Assembly: GCA_022360015.1 (NCBI GenBank)
Contig: JAKSDQ010000170.1
Span: forward strand, 1-64,000
Length of the DNA: 64,000 nucleotides
Source of the DNA: Cytophagales bacterium
GTDB lineage: Bacteria > Bacteroidota > Bacteroidia > Cytophagales > Cyclobacteriaceae
Direction: 5' to 3'
Shown here in pieces: positions 33,936 to 43,496 of the stretch. Under the pieces are notes generated by a model. It had not been told where the DNA came from, did no database searches, and worked only from the letters and a program-made list of their open reading frames with translations. How positions within the stretch are numbered: position 1 is the first letter of the stretch; each line of letters begins with the position of its first letter. The position numbers and the translations under genes were made by a program.

Positions 33936-34366
33936 AATTTGGTGTAAACGCCACCGAATTTAATCGCTATAGAGGGGCAATTGGCAATGGAAAGTTGACA
34001 ATTATTTTATAGTATAAACCCTTGAGCCAGCGATGATGAAATCATCTCATCCTCTCATCATTAAGGCCATTGGATAGCGCAAGCGTCTCGTGGCTGTTGC
34101 GCAACTTAACAATGTATCTTTATTTTATCGGTGCAAAGCTTTGTGTCTTGGTGCCTCTGTGGTGAAAAATGGTTCACTACAAAGTTCCCCAAGGTCAGAC
34201 AATTGACCAAACATCTAACAAAAACAACTAATTCATAAACATTTGATATTCCATAATTTACAAATAACTTATATAATAGACACAAAGAATCCTGCCGAAA
34301 ACGTTCCGCATCAGCCACGAGATGCTTGCCCACCATACTTTCAAACCCAATACGAACCAACTCACG
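33936..34366. other. 430-bp intergenic region holding repeat copy B
   Basis: No gene is supported. Bases 33971-34000 contain CAATTGGCAATGG-type sequence related to that near radA at 59510. Bases 34077-34329 are copy B of the dispersed inverted-repeat element. An 84-codon minus-strand frame inside the repeat (34106-34360) is regarded as a by-product of it. Confidence 0.55.
34077..34329. repeat. Dispersed inverted-repeat element, copy B
   Basis: The left arm GCGCAAGCGTCTCGTGGCTG extends to TTGCGCAAC and pairs with the right arm GTTCCGCATCAGCCACGAGA extending to TGCTTGC. The interior has TTTGTGTCTTGGTGCCTC and GTGGTGAAAAATGGTTCAC, matching copy A at 10964-11136 in the same orientation. It carries about 80 extra bases near the right end. 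It lies between gnd and galK. Confidence 0.72.
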
Positions 34367-35518
34367 TTAAACCACCAAACCCGTTGCCTTGGTAATTTTA
34401 ACTTTATAAACCAACAAATCCTTCCGGAAAAATTTCTTATATCGTTTTTGCACCTCGCCGATAAACTCCTCACGATCATAATCCTTAACTAGGTTAATCG
34501 TGGAACCACCAAAGCCCAATCCAGTCATACGTGCTCCTAAAACACTTTTATATTTTTTCACCTCCTCAATTAAAAAGTCCAGTGGTTCAATACTTACCTC
34601 ATAATCATTTTTTAACCCCGCATGGGAATCAAACATTTTTTTTCCGAAAGCCTCCATCCGGTTTTTCTTGATGTCCTCACTTCCCTCCAACACGCGCATA
34701 TTTTCTTTGATCACATAATCACAGCGCCGAAATAACAAAGGGCCCAACTCATCCCGGCATTTCAGCAACATATCCGGTTTACAGTCCCTCAGGTTTTTTA
34801 CTTCCGGGAAATATTTATTTATGATGGCAACCCCCTGCTCACATTCTTTCTTCCGGCGTTTTAATTGCGAATCCGCCAGACTGGTCTTTACCTGCGAGTC
34901 AAATAGTATCACCCTGTAATTGGGCAAATCCATTTCAATAAATTCATGGTCGAGCGACTGGCAATCCAGTTTGACAAAGTGGTTGGTTTTTCCAAACATA
35001 TTGACAAAATGACCTGGCATGCTACCGGGAACACCCACATACCTATTTTCTGCCCTCAAGGCATATTGAGCGATTTGCATGCGGGATAATCCCAGTTCAA
35101 AAAGATGATTTAAAAAAAAGGCCGCCCCGCATTGCATAGCTACGGACGAAGACATGCCTGCACTCATTGGAATATCACTTCCCAAAACGCAGTCGAAGCC
35201 ACCGATTATCAATCCATCTTTCCGGAGTTCACTGACTATACCAAGGATGTAATTGAGCCAGTCTTTTGCCGACTTTTCAAAATTGTCAACATTGAATTCA
35301 AAGGATTGATCTAAATTCAGACTATATACACGGCCAACATCACGCTGGTTTTTGGCTACGGCAAAAACCATTTCACGATCAATGGCCGCGGGCATCACGT
35401 ACCCATTGTTGTAGTCGGTGTGTTCACCGATAAGATTAACCCTTCCAGGTGATCTGAAAAACACCGGATCTGTGCTATACAAGCTTCTAAATTTATTTTC
35501 AATCTTTTTAACGAGCAT
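34367..35518 (-). CDS. galK: Galactokinase
   Basis: It phosphorylates galactose to galactose-1-phosphate, the entry of the Leloir pathway. This 383-residue GHMP kinase has the galactokinase signature GRVNLIGEHTDYNNGYVMP near the N-terminus and the ATP loop GSDIPMSAGMSSSVAMQCG. The C-terminal motif GARMTGLGFGGSTINLV completes the family. It is 38 bp downstream of an SSS sodium-sugar symporter on the same strand, giving an uptake-and-phosphorylation pair. No galT, galE or galM gene lies within the window. Confidence 0.95.
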   Translation of the reverse strand: MLVKKIENKFRSLYSTDPVFFRSPGRVNLIGEHTDYNNGYVMPAAIDREMVFAVAKNQRDVGRVYSLNLDQSFEFNVDNFEKSAKDWLNYILGIVSELRKDGLIIGGFDCVLGSDIPMSAGMSSSVAMQCGAAFFLNHLFELGLSRMQIAQYALRAENRYVGVPGSMPGHFVNMFGKTNHFVKLDCQSLDHEFIEMDLPNYRVILFDSQVKTSLADSQLKRRKKECEQGVAIINKYFPEVKNLRDCKPDMLLKCRDELGPLLFRRCDYVIKENMRVLEGSEDIKKNRMEAFGKKMFDSHAGLKNDYEVSIEPLDFLIEEVKKYKSVLGARMTGLGFGGSTINLVKDYDREEFIGEVQKRYKKFFRKDLLVYKVKITKATGLVV

Positions 35519-35556
35519 TGAATGATATTAATGTTTCTCATAATACCACCTGCTTA

Positions 35557-37248
35557 TCACCAGAAAAATGCATACAAAAATACCAGGAGTATCATGATAG
35601 CAAATGCGCTGATGTTAAATGCAGGCGGCGTTTCAAATAACTTTTTCGCTAGCGGAATAGCTTTTTCATTGACTTTTCCATTGCCTTCAATTTGACTAAC
35701 GATCAGAATAATAGCAATTGAAAGTAAACAAGTATAAAACATTTGATCCATAAAGGGAAGATTCAGAAACAAAGCCGAATCTGACCATCCGTTGGGTGCG
35801 ACTTTAAAATACATGGCAATGGGTATAGATAAAATCACGCCCCATATGGCCGCATTGTTGGTTGATTTTTTCCAAAAGAGGCCTGTTACAAATACAGCCA
35901 GAATTCCCGGACTCACCACACCTGTATACTCCTGAATAAATTGGAATGCTTGTCCCAGATTTCTCAGCAACGGGGCAATTGAAGCGGCAATGATCAACGA
36001 AATAGCTGCGGTGACCCGTCCAATATTCACGGTCTCCTTGTCTGTCGCATTTTTGTTGATATAAGGCCTGTAAATATCCATGGTAAATATAGTAGCAGTA
36101 GAATTGAGCATAGAAGCCAGTGAAGAGACAATAGCAGCAGCCAAAGCAGCCAGTACAAGTCCTTTCAACCCTGCCGGAACAAAAGTTTTAATCAACCACG
36201 GTGCGGCATTGTCATTTACAATCGCCCCGTCTTCAGGGTTAATAAAGGAAGGATCCATTGAGGCATTGGTAAGGGTACCGCCGGCATCTACATTCATTAC
36301 ATAAGCTGTGATACCGGGAATGACAACAATCAAAGGAATTAATAACTTCAAGAACGCCGCAAAAGCAATTCCTTTTTGAGATTCTTTCAGACTTTTGGCA
36401 GCCAAAGTCCGCTGGATGATGTATTGATTAAAGCCCCAATAATAAAGATTAGCTACCCAAAGCCCCCCTAGCAATACAGATAATCCCGGTAAGTCAAGCC
36501 AGGCATCCTTTCCATTGGGCGTAATAATCTCCCTTTGCGACAGAATCATCGAAAATTTTTCCGGCACTTTATCCATTAAATGGCTTAACCCATTAAAAAA
36601 CCCTCCCTCCGGTGTAAGTTGATTTAACGCAATGTAGGTGGTAATAAAACCGCCGAATATTAGCAGGACTACTTGTACCACATCAGTCCATGCTACTGCC
36701 GATAAGCCACCCCATAGGGAATAAGCGGCTGCAAACAGTGCCAGGCCAATGATACTGCCCACCAGCATTCCTCCGTCCCCATCACCTAAAATAGTGTCGA
36801 GTGCTTTAGCCCCCAGGTATAGTACAGAAGTTAAATTCACAAAAACAAAGAGCCCTATCCAGAATACTGCTAATATCGTTTTTAGATTAGTGCTGTACCG
36901 TTGCTCAACAAATTCAGGGATGGTATAGAGCTTTCTCTCAATAAAAATCGGTAAAAAATATTTGCCCACTATCAATAAAGTAAGTGCTGCCATCCATTCG
37001 TACGAGGCAATCGCCAGGCCGATAGCAAAACCTGAGCCTGACATGCCTATGAACTGCTCTGCAGAAATATTGGCAGCGATCAGAGAGGCGCCAATAGCCC
37101 ACCAGGGCAAAGATTTACCTGCAAGAAAGTAATCCTCGGCATTCTTCTGGTGACCCTTTTTGTCCCTGGAAACCCAAAGTCCCAAGCTGACAATCAACAA
37201 AGCATAGCCGACAAAAACTACAATATCAATGGTAGCAAATTCATTCAT
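35557..37248 (-). CDS. SSS-family sodium:sugar symporter (vSGLT-like)
   Basis: The 563-residue, roughly 14-TM inner-membrane carrier couples sugar uptake to the sodium gradient. Family marks are the early IGASLIAANISAEQFIGMSG, the WGGLSAVAWTDVVQ stretch and WGFNQYIIQRTLAAKS, which contributes to substrate binding in vSGLT-like transporters. Being first in an operon with galactokinase argues for galactose (or a related hexose) as substrate. The last TM ends at YAFFW, close to the stop. Confidence 0.92.
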   Translation of the reverse strand: MNEFATIDIVVFVGYALLIVSLGLWVSRDKKGHQKNAEDYFLAGKSLPWWAIGASLIAANISAEQFIGMSGSGFAIGLAIASYEWMAALTLLIVGKYFLPIFIERKLYTIPEFVEQRYSTNLKTILAVFWIGLFVFVNLTSVLYLGAKALDTILGDGDGGMLVGSIIGLALFAAAYSLWGGLSAVAWTDVVQVVLLIFGGFITTYIALNQLTPEGGFFNGLSHLMDKVPEKFSMILSQREIITPNGKDAWLDLPGLSVLLGGLWVANLYYWGFNQYIIQRTLAAKSLKESQKGIAFAAFLKLLIPLIVVIPGITAYVMNVDAGGTLTNASMDPSFINPEDGAIVNDNAAPWLIKTFVPAGLKGLVLAALAAAIVSSLASMLNSTATIFTMDIYRPYINKNATDKETVNIGRVTAAISLIIAASIAPLLRNLGQAFQFIQEYTGVVSPGILAVFVTGLFWKKSTNNAAIWGVILSIPIAMYFKVAPNGWSDSALFLNLPFMDQMFYTCLLSIAIILIVSQIEGNGKVNEKAIPLAKKLFETPPAFNISAFAIMILLVFLYAFFW

Positions 37249-37554
37249 TTCAATAAATTTTTAGATGAAAAAAGTAAAGTTCGTTTACGGAATAAAAACC
37301 AATTTATTGAAAATAATTTAACATCCAAAAATAAGCGTAAAGTGTACGTATATTATCCAAACTACTCCTGAATCCCCGAAAAAAGTGTTTGCACATTAAT
37401 AATTGCCCTTATAAAGAGGTCTTTCTGTTTTTTGGCAAAAATCTGGTGCAAAAAACAACCTTTTTCGGCAAGTAGTACAGTTTAAACATGATTTTCGGGT
37501 TAAATGCAACCCTTTACGAATCTCCAATATACAAAAAACAATTTAATACTATTT
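37249..37554. other. Intergenic region upstream of the symporter
   Basis: About 300 bp separate the symporter start from the stop of the citrulline-hydrolase gene; both are transcribed leftward. It probably contains the promoter for the symporter-galK pair. I see short A/T runs but no palindrome long enough to name as an operator. Confidence 0.4.
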
Positions 37555-38508
37555 TCATTGTTTCTTTTTCGGAAGAAATATTTCGGCCATCATGCAACGT
37601 GCGCTGCCCCCTCCAAGGGCCTCAATGGTATGCAAAGGGCTATGGACAATAGGGCAATGCTTTTGAATATCAGCGATTTGCCGTTCTCCCAATGAATCGT
37701 AAGCAGCAGACGACATAACCAAAAATCTCTCATTGGCAGCGTTTGAGACTTGTAACATATTGCCAGCAAAGTATTCCTTCTGTTCCTCGCTGATATAGAT
37801 CACCTCCTTTCCCGTTGCCAGCAGCATGTCAATCACTGTTTTTCTTTCCTGCCGATCATCAATACTGTCAGCACACAAGATAGCAAATTCATCCGCCACA
37901 CACATCATCACATTGGTATGATAAATGGGCAAACGATCGCCGTCTACATCCTGGTAAGCTTTAAAAAGCACAGGTTTATAGTCAAATCTGGTGCAAAACT
38001 CCTGCAAAGCCTCTTCATTGGTGCGCTGCGACAGAGCCGCATAAGCAATTTTATTGACCCTGTCCAGTATCATGCTTCCCGTTCCTTCCAGGTATTTACC
38101 CTCACTTTCGTAAAAAGTAAAATCGACCTTTTCAGCCCATGAAAAAGCATAGTTATCTCGCAGAATCTCTAGAATATCCTCCCGCCTTTCCAGTCGCCTG
38201 TTTTCAGCATACATAGGATAAACAGCCACCCTGCCGTCTTCATGAAAAGATATCCAGTTATTGGGAAAGATCGAATCAGGGGTATCGGGAATCGCTGTGT
38301 CATCGACAACAATTACATCGATACCGTGCTCCCTCAAAACCTCTGCAAACCCATCAAATTCCATTTGCGCTTTTTTCTGGATTTCTTCCGCGTTGAGACT
38401 ACCAATTTTTTTTTGGTAATAGTTGTTTACCGCTGTTTGTTCATTGAATCTGAACTGCACAGGACGGATCATCAATAAAGTAGAAGTAATCTGTTTCTGC
38501 ATTTTCAT
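37555..38508 (-). CDS. ctlX: CtlX-type citrulline/arginine-modifying hydrolase
   Basis: The 317-residue protein (from ATG 38508) belongs to the guanidine-modifying pentein fold. MIRPVQFRFNEQTAVNNYYQ at the start, IFPNNWISFHEDGRVAVYPM, YHTNVMMCVADEFAILC (catalytic His) and the C-terminal GGGSARCMMAEIF with the nucleophile Cys305 match the citrulline utilization hydrolase (CtlX) group. It removes a ureido or guanidino nitrogen from citrulline or arginine. It starts 7 nt after the stop of a second pentein enzyme, so the two form an operon. A longer start at 38598 would overlap that gene. Confidence 0.85.
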   Translation of the reverse strand: MKMQKQITSTLLMIRPVQFRFNEQTAVNNYYQKKIGSLNAEEIQKKAQMEFDGFAEVLREHGIDVIVVDDTAIPDTPDSIFPNNWISFHEDGRVAVYPMYAENRRLERREDILEILRDNYAFSWAEKVDFTFYESEGKYLEGTGSMILDRVNKIAYAALSQRTNEEALQEFCTRFDYKPVLFKAYQDVDGDRLPIYHTNVMMCVADEFAILCADSIDDRQERKTVIDMLLATGKEVIYISEEQKEYFAGNMLQVSNAANERFLVMSSAAYDSLGERQIADIQKHCPIVHSPLHTIEALGGGSARCMMAEIFLPKKKQ

Positions 38509-38515
38509 TTTTGAG

Positions 38516-39430
38516 TTATGCTCTGAGCAATGGCAGAGTAGAACAACGTAAAAGCCCTTCCATTTTCGCGGTTTCACAATACTTGATCTCTTCCACATGA
38601 AACCCCCTTTCCTTTAAAATTCCATTCAGACGCACAAAGCTTTTTGCGGATACAATCACCTCAGGAGAAATGGAAAATACGTTGGAATTCATCCGGTACA
38701 TTTCTCCCCGGTCAATTTCAATGATACGATCCCTGCCAAAATACCTGACCAAAAACTCAAAATCTTCTTCATGCTTAAAGCCACCTTTGTAAACGATGGC
38801 CTGGTCGGTACCAATCGGTTGAAAACAGCAATCGAGGTGCAGCGCATTTTCTTTAGGGTCAACATCGGATTTGTTAAGTTCAAAAGCCTTGACGTCCCGG
38901 TTTGGAAACTGTGCACGCAGATAACTCACGCCTGCTTCATTCGTCCTGCTAACCTCATACCGGTCAAAGTCCTCCGCTTTTGAATATCCCACAAACAAAA
39001 ACTCGTTCCAGGGCATTACATCACCTCCTTCCATTCTGGTATCCTCAGGGGTCTTTAATAGTTGATGAGGGTTGATCATGTCTGTAATATACCGGATCCC
39101 TTCCAGTTCCCTGTTACGCTTTTCCAGAATATTCGGGCTGATAAATTTATCATCGATCACAAAACCAATATCCCGGCTAAATATTTGGTTACAATGGGGT
39201 ATAAGACTGGGACGGTAGACTTTTACGTGGTATCTTTCCAGCACTTCCCTGAAGCCCGTCATTTCCCGGGTTAAATCTTCTTCCTTTGGAAAAGTCCCAT
39301 TGCGAATATGTTCCTTTGATTTGGGGTCGTAGGCAGTATCCAGTGAAGGTGTACCACCAAATTCATCGGCAATACCCAATACTACCGATTTTAATGTTGA
39401 GGTTTCGTTGTTTATGTAAATTTCAATCAT
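38516..39430 (-). CDS. Arginine deiminase / amidinotransferase-family enzyme
   Basis: The 304-residue pentein protein (start ATG 39430, MIEIYINNETSTL) has the guanidine-binding segments IFSRDIGFVIDDKFI, RMEGGDVMPWNE (Glu/Asp pair), LHLDCCFQPIG (catalytic His) and a C-terminal Cys296 in LLRCSTLPLLR. The glycine-rich GGG before the nucleophile Cys is replaced by KMEGLL, unlike the next gene. It is probably an arginine deiminase, ornithine-related amidinotransferase or dimethylarginine hydrolase; the exact substrate is open. It is first in an operon with ctlX. Confidence 0.8.
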   Translation of the reverse strand: MIEIYINNETSTLKSVVLGIADEFGGTPSLDTAYDPKSKEHIRNGTFPKEEDLTREMTGFREVLERYHVKVYRPSLIPHCNQIFSRDIGFVIDDKFISPNILEKRNRELEGIRYITDMINPHQLLKTPEDTRMEGGDVMPWNEFLFVGYSKAEDFDRYEVSRTNEAGVSYLRAQFPNRDVKAFELNKSDVDPKENALHLDCCFQPIGTDQAIVYKGGFKHEEDFEFLVRYFGRDRIIEIDRGEMYRMNSNVFSISPEVIVSAKSFVRLNGILKERGFHVEEIKYCETAKMEGLLRCSTLPLLRA

Positions 39431-39671
39431 AAAATGATCACATTTTTCAAAAATGGTCAAATTTAATCATAGGAAATTTATTTACCTTATCCTGCTGATT
39501 TTATTTCTACCGGTTTAATCATAATTTGACTGAGGGAGGGGTTGATTTCTATTTAAATTTATCAGATAATTGCATGCCTCATTCCTGAATATTGGAGATC
39601 ATGGCCGTATTGTTTTGGATGGAGTACCGGCATGCCACTGATGAGGTAATTTAATTAAACGGTCGTTTATT

Positions 39672-41063
39672 ATGATGAAAAGTTACCAGGATCTGATTGA
39701 ACAAACCTTTGATTTTCCTACCAAAGAATTTAAGGTCAAGAAAAACCACCTGTTCTTTCACGATGTTGCCATGCTCGATATTATCAAAAAATATGGTACC
39801 CCTCTTAAATTTACCTACCTGCCTAAAATCAGTCAAAACATTCAACATGCCAAGCGGCTTTTTGAATCAGCCATGAAAAAATACCGGTACGACGGAAAAT
39901 ACATCTACAGTTATTGTACCAAGTCTTCCCATTTTTCATTTGTGCTCAAAGAGGCTTTGAAGAACGACATACATATCGAAACCTCCTCGGCTTTTGATAT
40001 CCCGATTATCAAAAAGTTGCAACAAAGTGGCCATGTGAAAAAGAATACCTACATTATCTGTAATGGATTTAAAAGACCCAAGTATGTAGAGAACATTATC
40101 GATTTGCTTAACAATAATTTTAAAAATTGTATTCCCGTACTCGATAATATGAATGAATTGTCTTCCTATTTGGAGCAGGTCAACAAACCTTTTCAGTTGG
40201 GCTTAAGGGTGGCTTCCGATGAAGAACCTAATTTTGAGTTCTATACTTCGAGATTAGGTATCCGGTACAATGACATCACTGATTTTTACAAAAACCATAT
40301 CGCCTCAAACCCTAAAGTAAAGCTAAAACTACTGCATTACTTCATTAACACAGGCATAAAAGATACCGCCTATTACTGGAGTGAACTTAGCCGGTTTATT
40401 CACAAATATTGTGAATTAAAGAAGATTTGCCCGGAGTTAGATACCATAGACATAGGTGGCGGTTTTCCCATTAAACTTTCTTTGCAATTTGATTTTGATT
40501 TTGAATACATTGTAAATCAGATCATAGAAAACATCAAGTGGATTTGCGATAAAAATCATGTGCCTGTCCCGGATATTCTGACAGAGTTCGGGAGTTACAC
40601 AGTTGGGGAAAGCGGAGGGTTGCTTTATGCTGTCCTGGATCAGAAATTGCAGAATGAAAAAGAGCTTTGGTACATGATCGATGGCTCATTCATTACCCAC
40701 TTACCCGATTCCTGGGGACTAAATCAAAAATACATTTTACTTCCTGTCAATAAATGGCGTGAAACTTATCATAAGGTCAACATTGGCGGACTTACGTGTG
40801 ACAGTATGGATTATTATAACGCTGAGGCCCATTCGTCAGAGGTTTTTCTGCCAAAAATCTCCAATGCAGAGCCACTCTATATTGGGTTTTTTCATACGGG
40901 TGCCTACCAGGAGGCTTTGGGGGGGTACGGTGGCATCCAACACTGCCTCATTCCCACGCCCAAACATGTGATTATTAACAAAAACAGCAAGGGGGAAATT
41001 ACCAGTAAGCTGTTTTCCAAAGAGCAAAGTCACGAGGTTATGCTGGATATTCTGGGTTATTGA
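39672..41063 (+). CDS. PLP-dependent arginine decarboxylase-type enzyme
   Basis: The 463-residue fold-III PLP enzyme has the Schiff-base lysine in SYCTKSSHF (Lys84). It also has the SSAFDIP loop, the glycine-rich phosphate site DIGGGFPIKLSL, and IDGSFITHLPDSWGL with HTGAYQEALGG near the C-terminus. This matches the Bacteroidota biosynthetic-type arginine (SpeA-like) or carboxyspermidine-decarboxylase-like group. The expected product is agmatine for polyamine synthesis. Two guanidine hydrolases are encoded divergently, 241 bp away, supporting an arginine-linked role. Its last 26 bp overlap the convergent channel gene. Confidence 0.82.
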   Translation: MMKSYQDLIEQTFDFPTKEFKVKKNHLFFHDVAMLDIIKKYGTPLKFTYLPKISQNIQHAKRLFESAMKKYRYDGKYIYSYCTKSSHFSFVLKEALKNDIHIETSSAFDIPIIKKLQQSGHVKKNTYIICNGFKRPKYVENIIDLLNNNFKNCIPVLDNMNELSSYLEQVNKPFQLGLRVASDEEPNFEFYTSRLGIRYNDITDFYKNHIASNPKVKLKLLHYFINTGIKDTAYYWSELSRFIHKYCELKKICPELDTIDIGGGFPIKLSLQFDFDFEYIVNQIIENIKWICDKNHVPVPDILTEFGSYTVGESGGLLYAVLDQKLQNEKELWYMIDGSFITHLPDSWGLNQKYILLPVNKWRETYHKVNIGGLTCDSMDYYNAEAHSSEVFLPKISNAEPLYIGFFHTGAYQEALGGYGGIQHCLIPTPKHVIINKNSKGEITSKLFSKEQSHEVMLDILGY

Positions 41064-41907
41064 ATTTTGCCCCGCAGTTTCTGCAATATTTCGCATCGAT
41101 GTCATGGCCTTCGGCTGAACAATGGTCACATACATTGTTTTTTCTTTTTTCCATGGAAGCCTGGGTTATTTCTGAAGTAACAATTCCTGTAGGTACAGCA
41201 ATGATAGCATAACCCAGAAGCATAATAATCGAAGCCAATGCCTGTCCAAGAAAGGTTTGAGGAGCGATATCACCATAGCCAACTGTGGTTAGTGTAACGA
41301 TGGCCCAATAAACGCTCACAGGAATACTTTTGAAACCGTTTTCCGGTCCCTCCACAAGGTACATCAGGGTTCCCATTACCGTTACAATAATTACAACCGC
41401 GCCAAAAAAAACAGTAATTTTATATCTGCTGGCTTTCAGCGCAGCCTGCAACAACCGGCTTTCTCCCAGAAATCTGGCAAGCTTTAATATTCTGAACACC
41501 CGCAATAATCTGAAAGTTCGAATCACCATAAGATATTGACCCCCCGCGAAGAATATGCTAAGATAAGTAGGTAAGATGGCCAGCAGGTCTACAATACCGT
41601 AGAAACTGGTGATATAGTATATCGGTTTTCTAACCGAGAGTATCCTGGCGATATATTCGAGTGTAAAAGCAATAGTAAAGCCCCATTCTATGAACCGCAA
41701 CAGCTCACCATGCTTCACCCTGATGGATTCAACACTTTCGAGCATTACAGCAACAATGCTTAGAAAAATCGCCCATAGTAAGATGACATCAAACTCTTTC
41801 CCCCAAAAGGTATAGTGCTCAAAAATTATCTCGTGCATTTTTTGACGCCATGGTGCCCAGTCGGGATTTTTTTCCTCTTTTGGACTTTTTTTGGTGAAAA
41901 CTTTCAT
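41038..41907 (-). CDS. Voltage-gated potassium channel with C-terminal zinc ribbon
   Basis: The 289-residue six-TM Kv-type channel has an S4 voltage sensor with arginines at every third position (R130, R133, R136, R139, then K142/R145) and the selectivity filter TVGYGD (208-213) with TLTTV before it. After S6 a cytoplasmic tail ends in a zinc ribbon: Cys260-x2-Cys263 and Cys275-x2-Cys278. It is third in a run trkA-trkH-channel on one strand, so it likely acts in potassium homeostasis. The 3' end overlaps the convergent decarboxylase gene by 26 bp. Confidence 0.92.
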   Translation of the reverse strand: MKVFTKKSPKEEKNPDWAPWRQKMHEIIFEHYTFWGKEFDVILLWAIFLSIVAVMLESVESIRVKHGELLRFIEWGFTIAFTLEYIARILSVRKPIYYITSFYGIVDLLAILPTYLSIFFAGGQYLMVIRTFRLLRVFRILKLARFLGESRLLQAALKASRYKITVFFGAVVIIVTVMGTLMYLVEGPENGFKSIPVSVYWAIVTLTTVGYGDIAPQTFLGQALASIIMLLGYAIIAVPTGIVTSEITQASMEKRKNNVCDHCSAEGHDIDAKYCRNCGAKFNNPEYPA

Positions 41908-41974
41908 TTTTGAGTGGGAAAAATTGGTTTATCCTTATTAATATAAGCAAAATTGCTGGTAACAGGCAGATGAT

Positions 41975-43429
41975 TCAATACCTTCGCCAGAAATACGGTG
42001 TAAATAACATCAAAAAAGTAAACAATTCCAGCCTGCCAAGCAGCATAAGAAAAGCCAGAAACCACTTGGCCGCAGCGGGTAGTGCGGCAAAGTTATCTAC
42101 AGGTCCCACACTCCCCAGGCCGGGGCCAATATTCCCTATGGAAGTAGCTACCGAACCCATAGAAGTTATAAAATCCACACCCAGCAAAGACATCACCACG
42201 ACCCCAGCCCCGAAAATAAACATATAAATCATTATAAATGCCAGAATGTTGTAGGTGATATGTTCATTGACCGCTTTTCTGTTCAATCTCACCGGTATGA
42301 CAGCCGAGGGATGAACCTGCCTTTTCAGCTCGAGGAGACTGTTTTTGAAAAGTATGATATGCCGGACTATTTTAACACCACCGGCGGTGGAGCCGGCCAT
42401 TCCGCCAATGAACATCAAGAGGAAAAACAAAACTGTCAAAAAGGGAGTCCAATTGGTGTAATCGGCCGAAACATATCCCGTGGTGGTGGTAATAGCCACT
42501 ACCTGAAAAAGACCGTCACGGAAAGACTTTTCCATATCATGATCAGTCACCACAAAAATAGAAATAGCGGTAGCCAGGGTTACAAAAAAAATCAGGCCCA
42601 CATATTTTCTGAACTCTTCATTCCTCCATACTTTCAAAAAATTTCCCTTCAAAGCAAAGTAGGTCAGTGTAAAATTGGTTCCGGCAAGGAACATAAAGAT
42701 GATAATAACATATTGCAGATAAGGTGAAAATTCTGCTACGCTGGAGTTTTTAGTAGAAAACCCCCCTGTGGCCATGGTTGTTAAACCATGATTAAGCGCA
42801 TCAAAGAAGCTTAACCCGCCAAGCATCAGCAGGAGAATTTCAGCGATCGTCAATCCGAAATACAGCAACCATAGCCGTTTGGCAGTTTCCTTGATTCTTG
42901 GCTGAAGTTTTTCCGGAGAAATGCCAGGCGCCTCGGCCACAAAAAGTTGCATGCCACCGATGCCCAGTATAGGAAGAATTGCTACCGCCAGTACAATGAT
43001 ACCCATGCCTCCGATCCATTGTGTTAAACTCCTCCAAAGCAGTACCCCTTTAGGTACGGACTCAATATCTGTTAAAATCGAGGCCCCGGTGGTGGTAAAG
43101 CCGGAGATGGTTTCAAAAAACGCGTCGGTGAAGCTTGGAATAGTTCCGGTCAATAAATAAGGCAAACTACCAAAAATGGACATTATCAACCAGCCAAATG
43201 ATACGATCAAATAACCATCCCGCTTCTTCAGTTCCCGGTTTTTCCAGTTTTTGGTACGGTGCCAGGCCAAAAAGCCTGTCACGAAGGTGATGGCAAAGGC
43301 AATCAGTATGTTCACCCAGTCACCCTCCCAAAAATAGATAGAAAACGGAAAGCAAAATAACATAAAACCTCCTGATATCATCAGGAGAATCCCTAATATA
43401 TTGATGATTATACCGAAGTTAAATTTCAT
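41975..43429 (-). CDS. trkH: TrkH-type potassium uptake membrane subunit
   Basis: The 484-residue membrane protein has four repeated MPM units, each with a degenerate filter: ISGFTTTGASILTD, GLTTMATGGFSTKNSS, ITTTTGYVSADY and SVATSIGNIGPGLG. This arrangement is diagnostic of TrkH/KtrB K+ transporters. With TrkA it forms the gated uptake system. It lies 67 bp after trkA and 67 bp before the channel gene, same strand. The C-terminus PYFWRRY is also typical of the family. Confidence 0.95.
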   Translation of the reverse strand: MKFNFGIIINILGILLMISGGFMLFCFPFSIYFWEGDWVNILIAFAITFVTGFLAWHRTKNWKNRELKKRDGYLIVSFGWLIMSIFGSLPYLLTGTIPSFTDAFFETISGFTTTGASILTDIESVPKGVLLWRSLTQWIGGMGIIVLAVAILPILGIGGMQLFVAEAPGISPEKLQPRIKETAKRLWLLYFGLTIAEILLLMLGGLSFFDALNHGLTTMATGGFSTKNSSVAEFSPYLQYVIIIFMFLAGTNFTLTYFALKGNFLKVWRNEEFRKYVGLIFFVTLATAISIFVVTDHDMEKSFRDGLFQVVAITTTTGYVSADYTNWTPFLTVLFFLLMFIGGMAGSTAGGVKIVRHIILFKNSLLELKRQVHPSAVIPVRLNRKAVNEHITYNILAFIMIYMFIFGAGVVVMSLLGVDFITSMGSVATSIGNIGPGLGSVGPVDNFAALPAAAKWFLAFLMLLGRLELFTFLMLFTPYFWRRY

Positions 43430-43496
43430 GGATTAGCTGGTAAAATTGCGAGGTCAGGATATGGATAAGACCGGTCATGGAGGTAATATTGCGGGT

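Noticed and set aside
34106-34360. 84-codon minus-strand frame between gnd and galK
   Set aside because: It lies almost wholly inside dispersed repeat copy B, and copy A does not keep the frame, so it is read as a chance product of the repeat.
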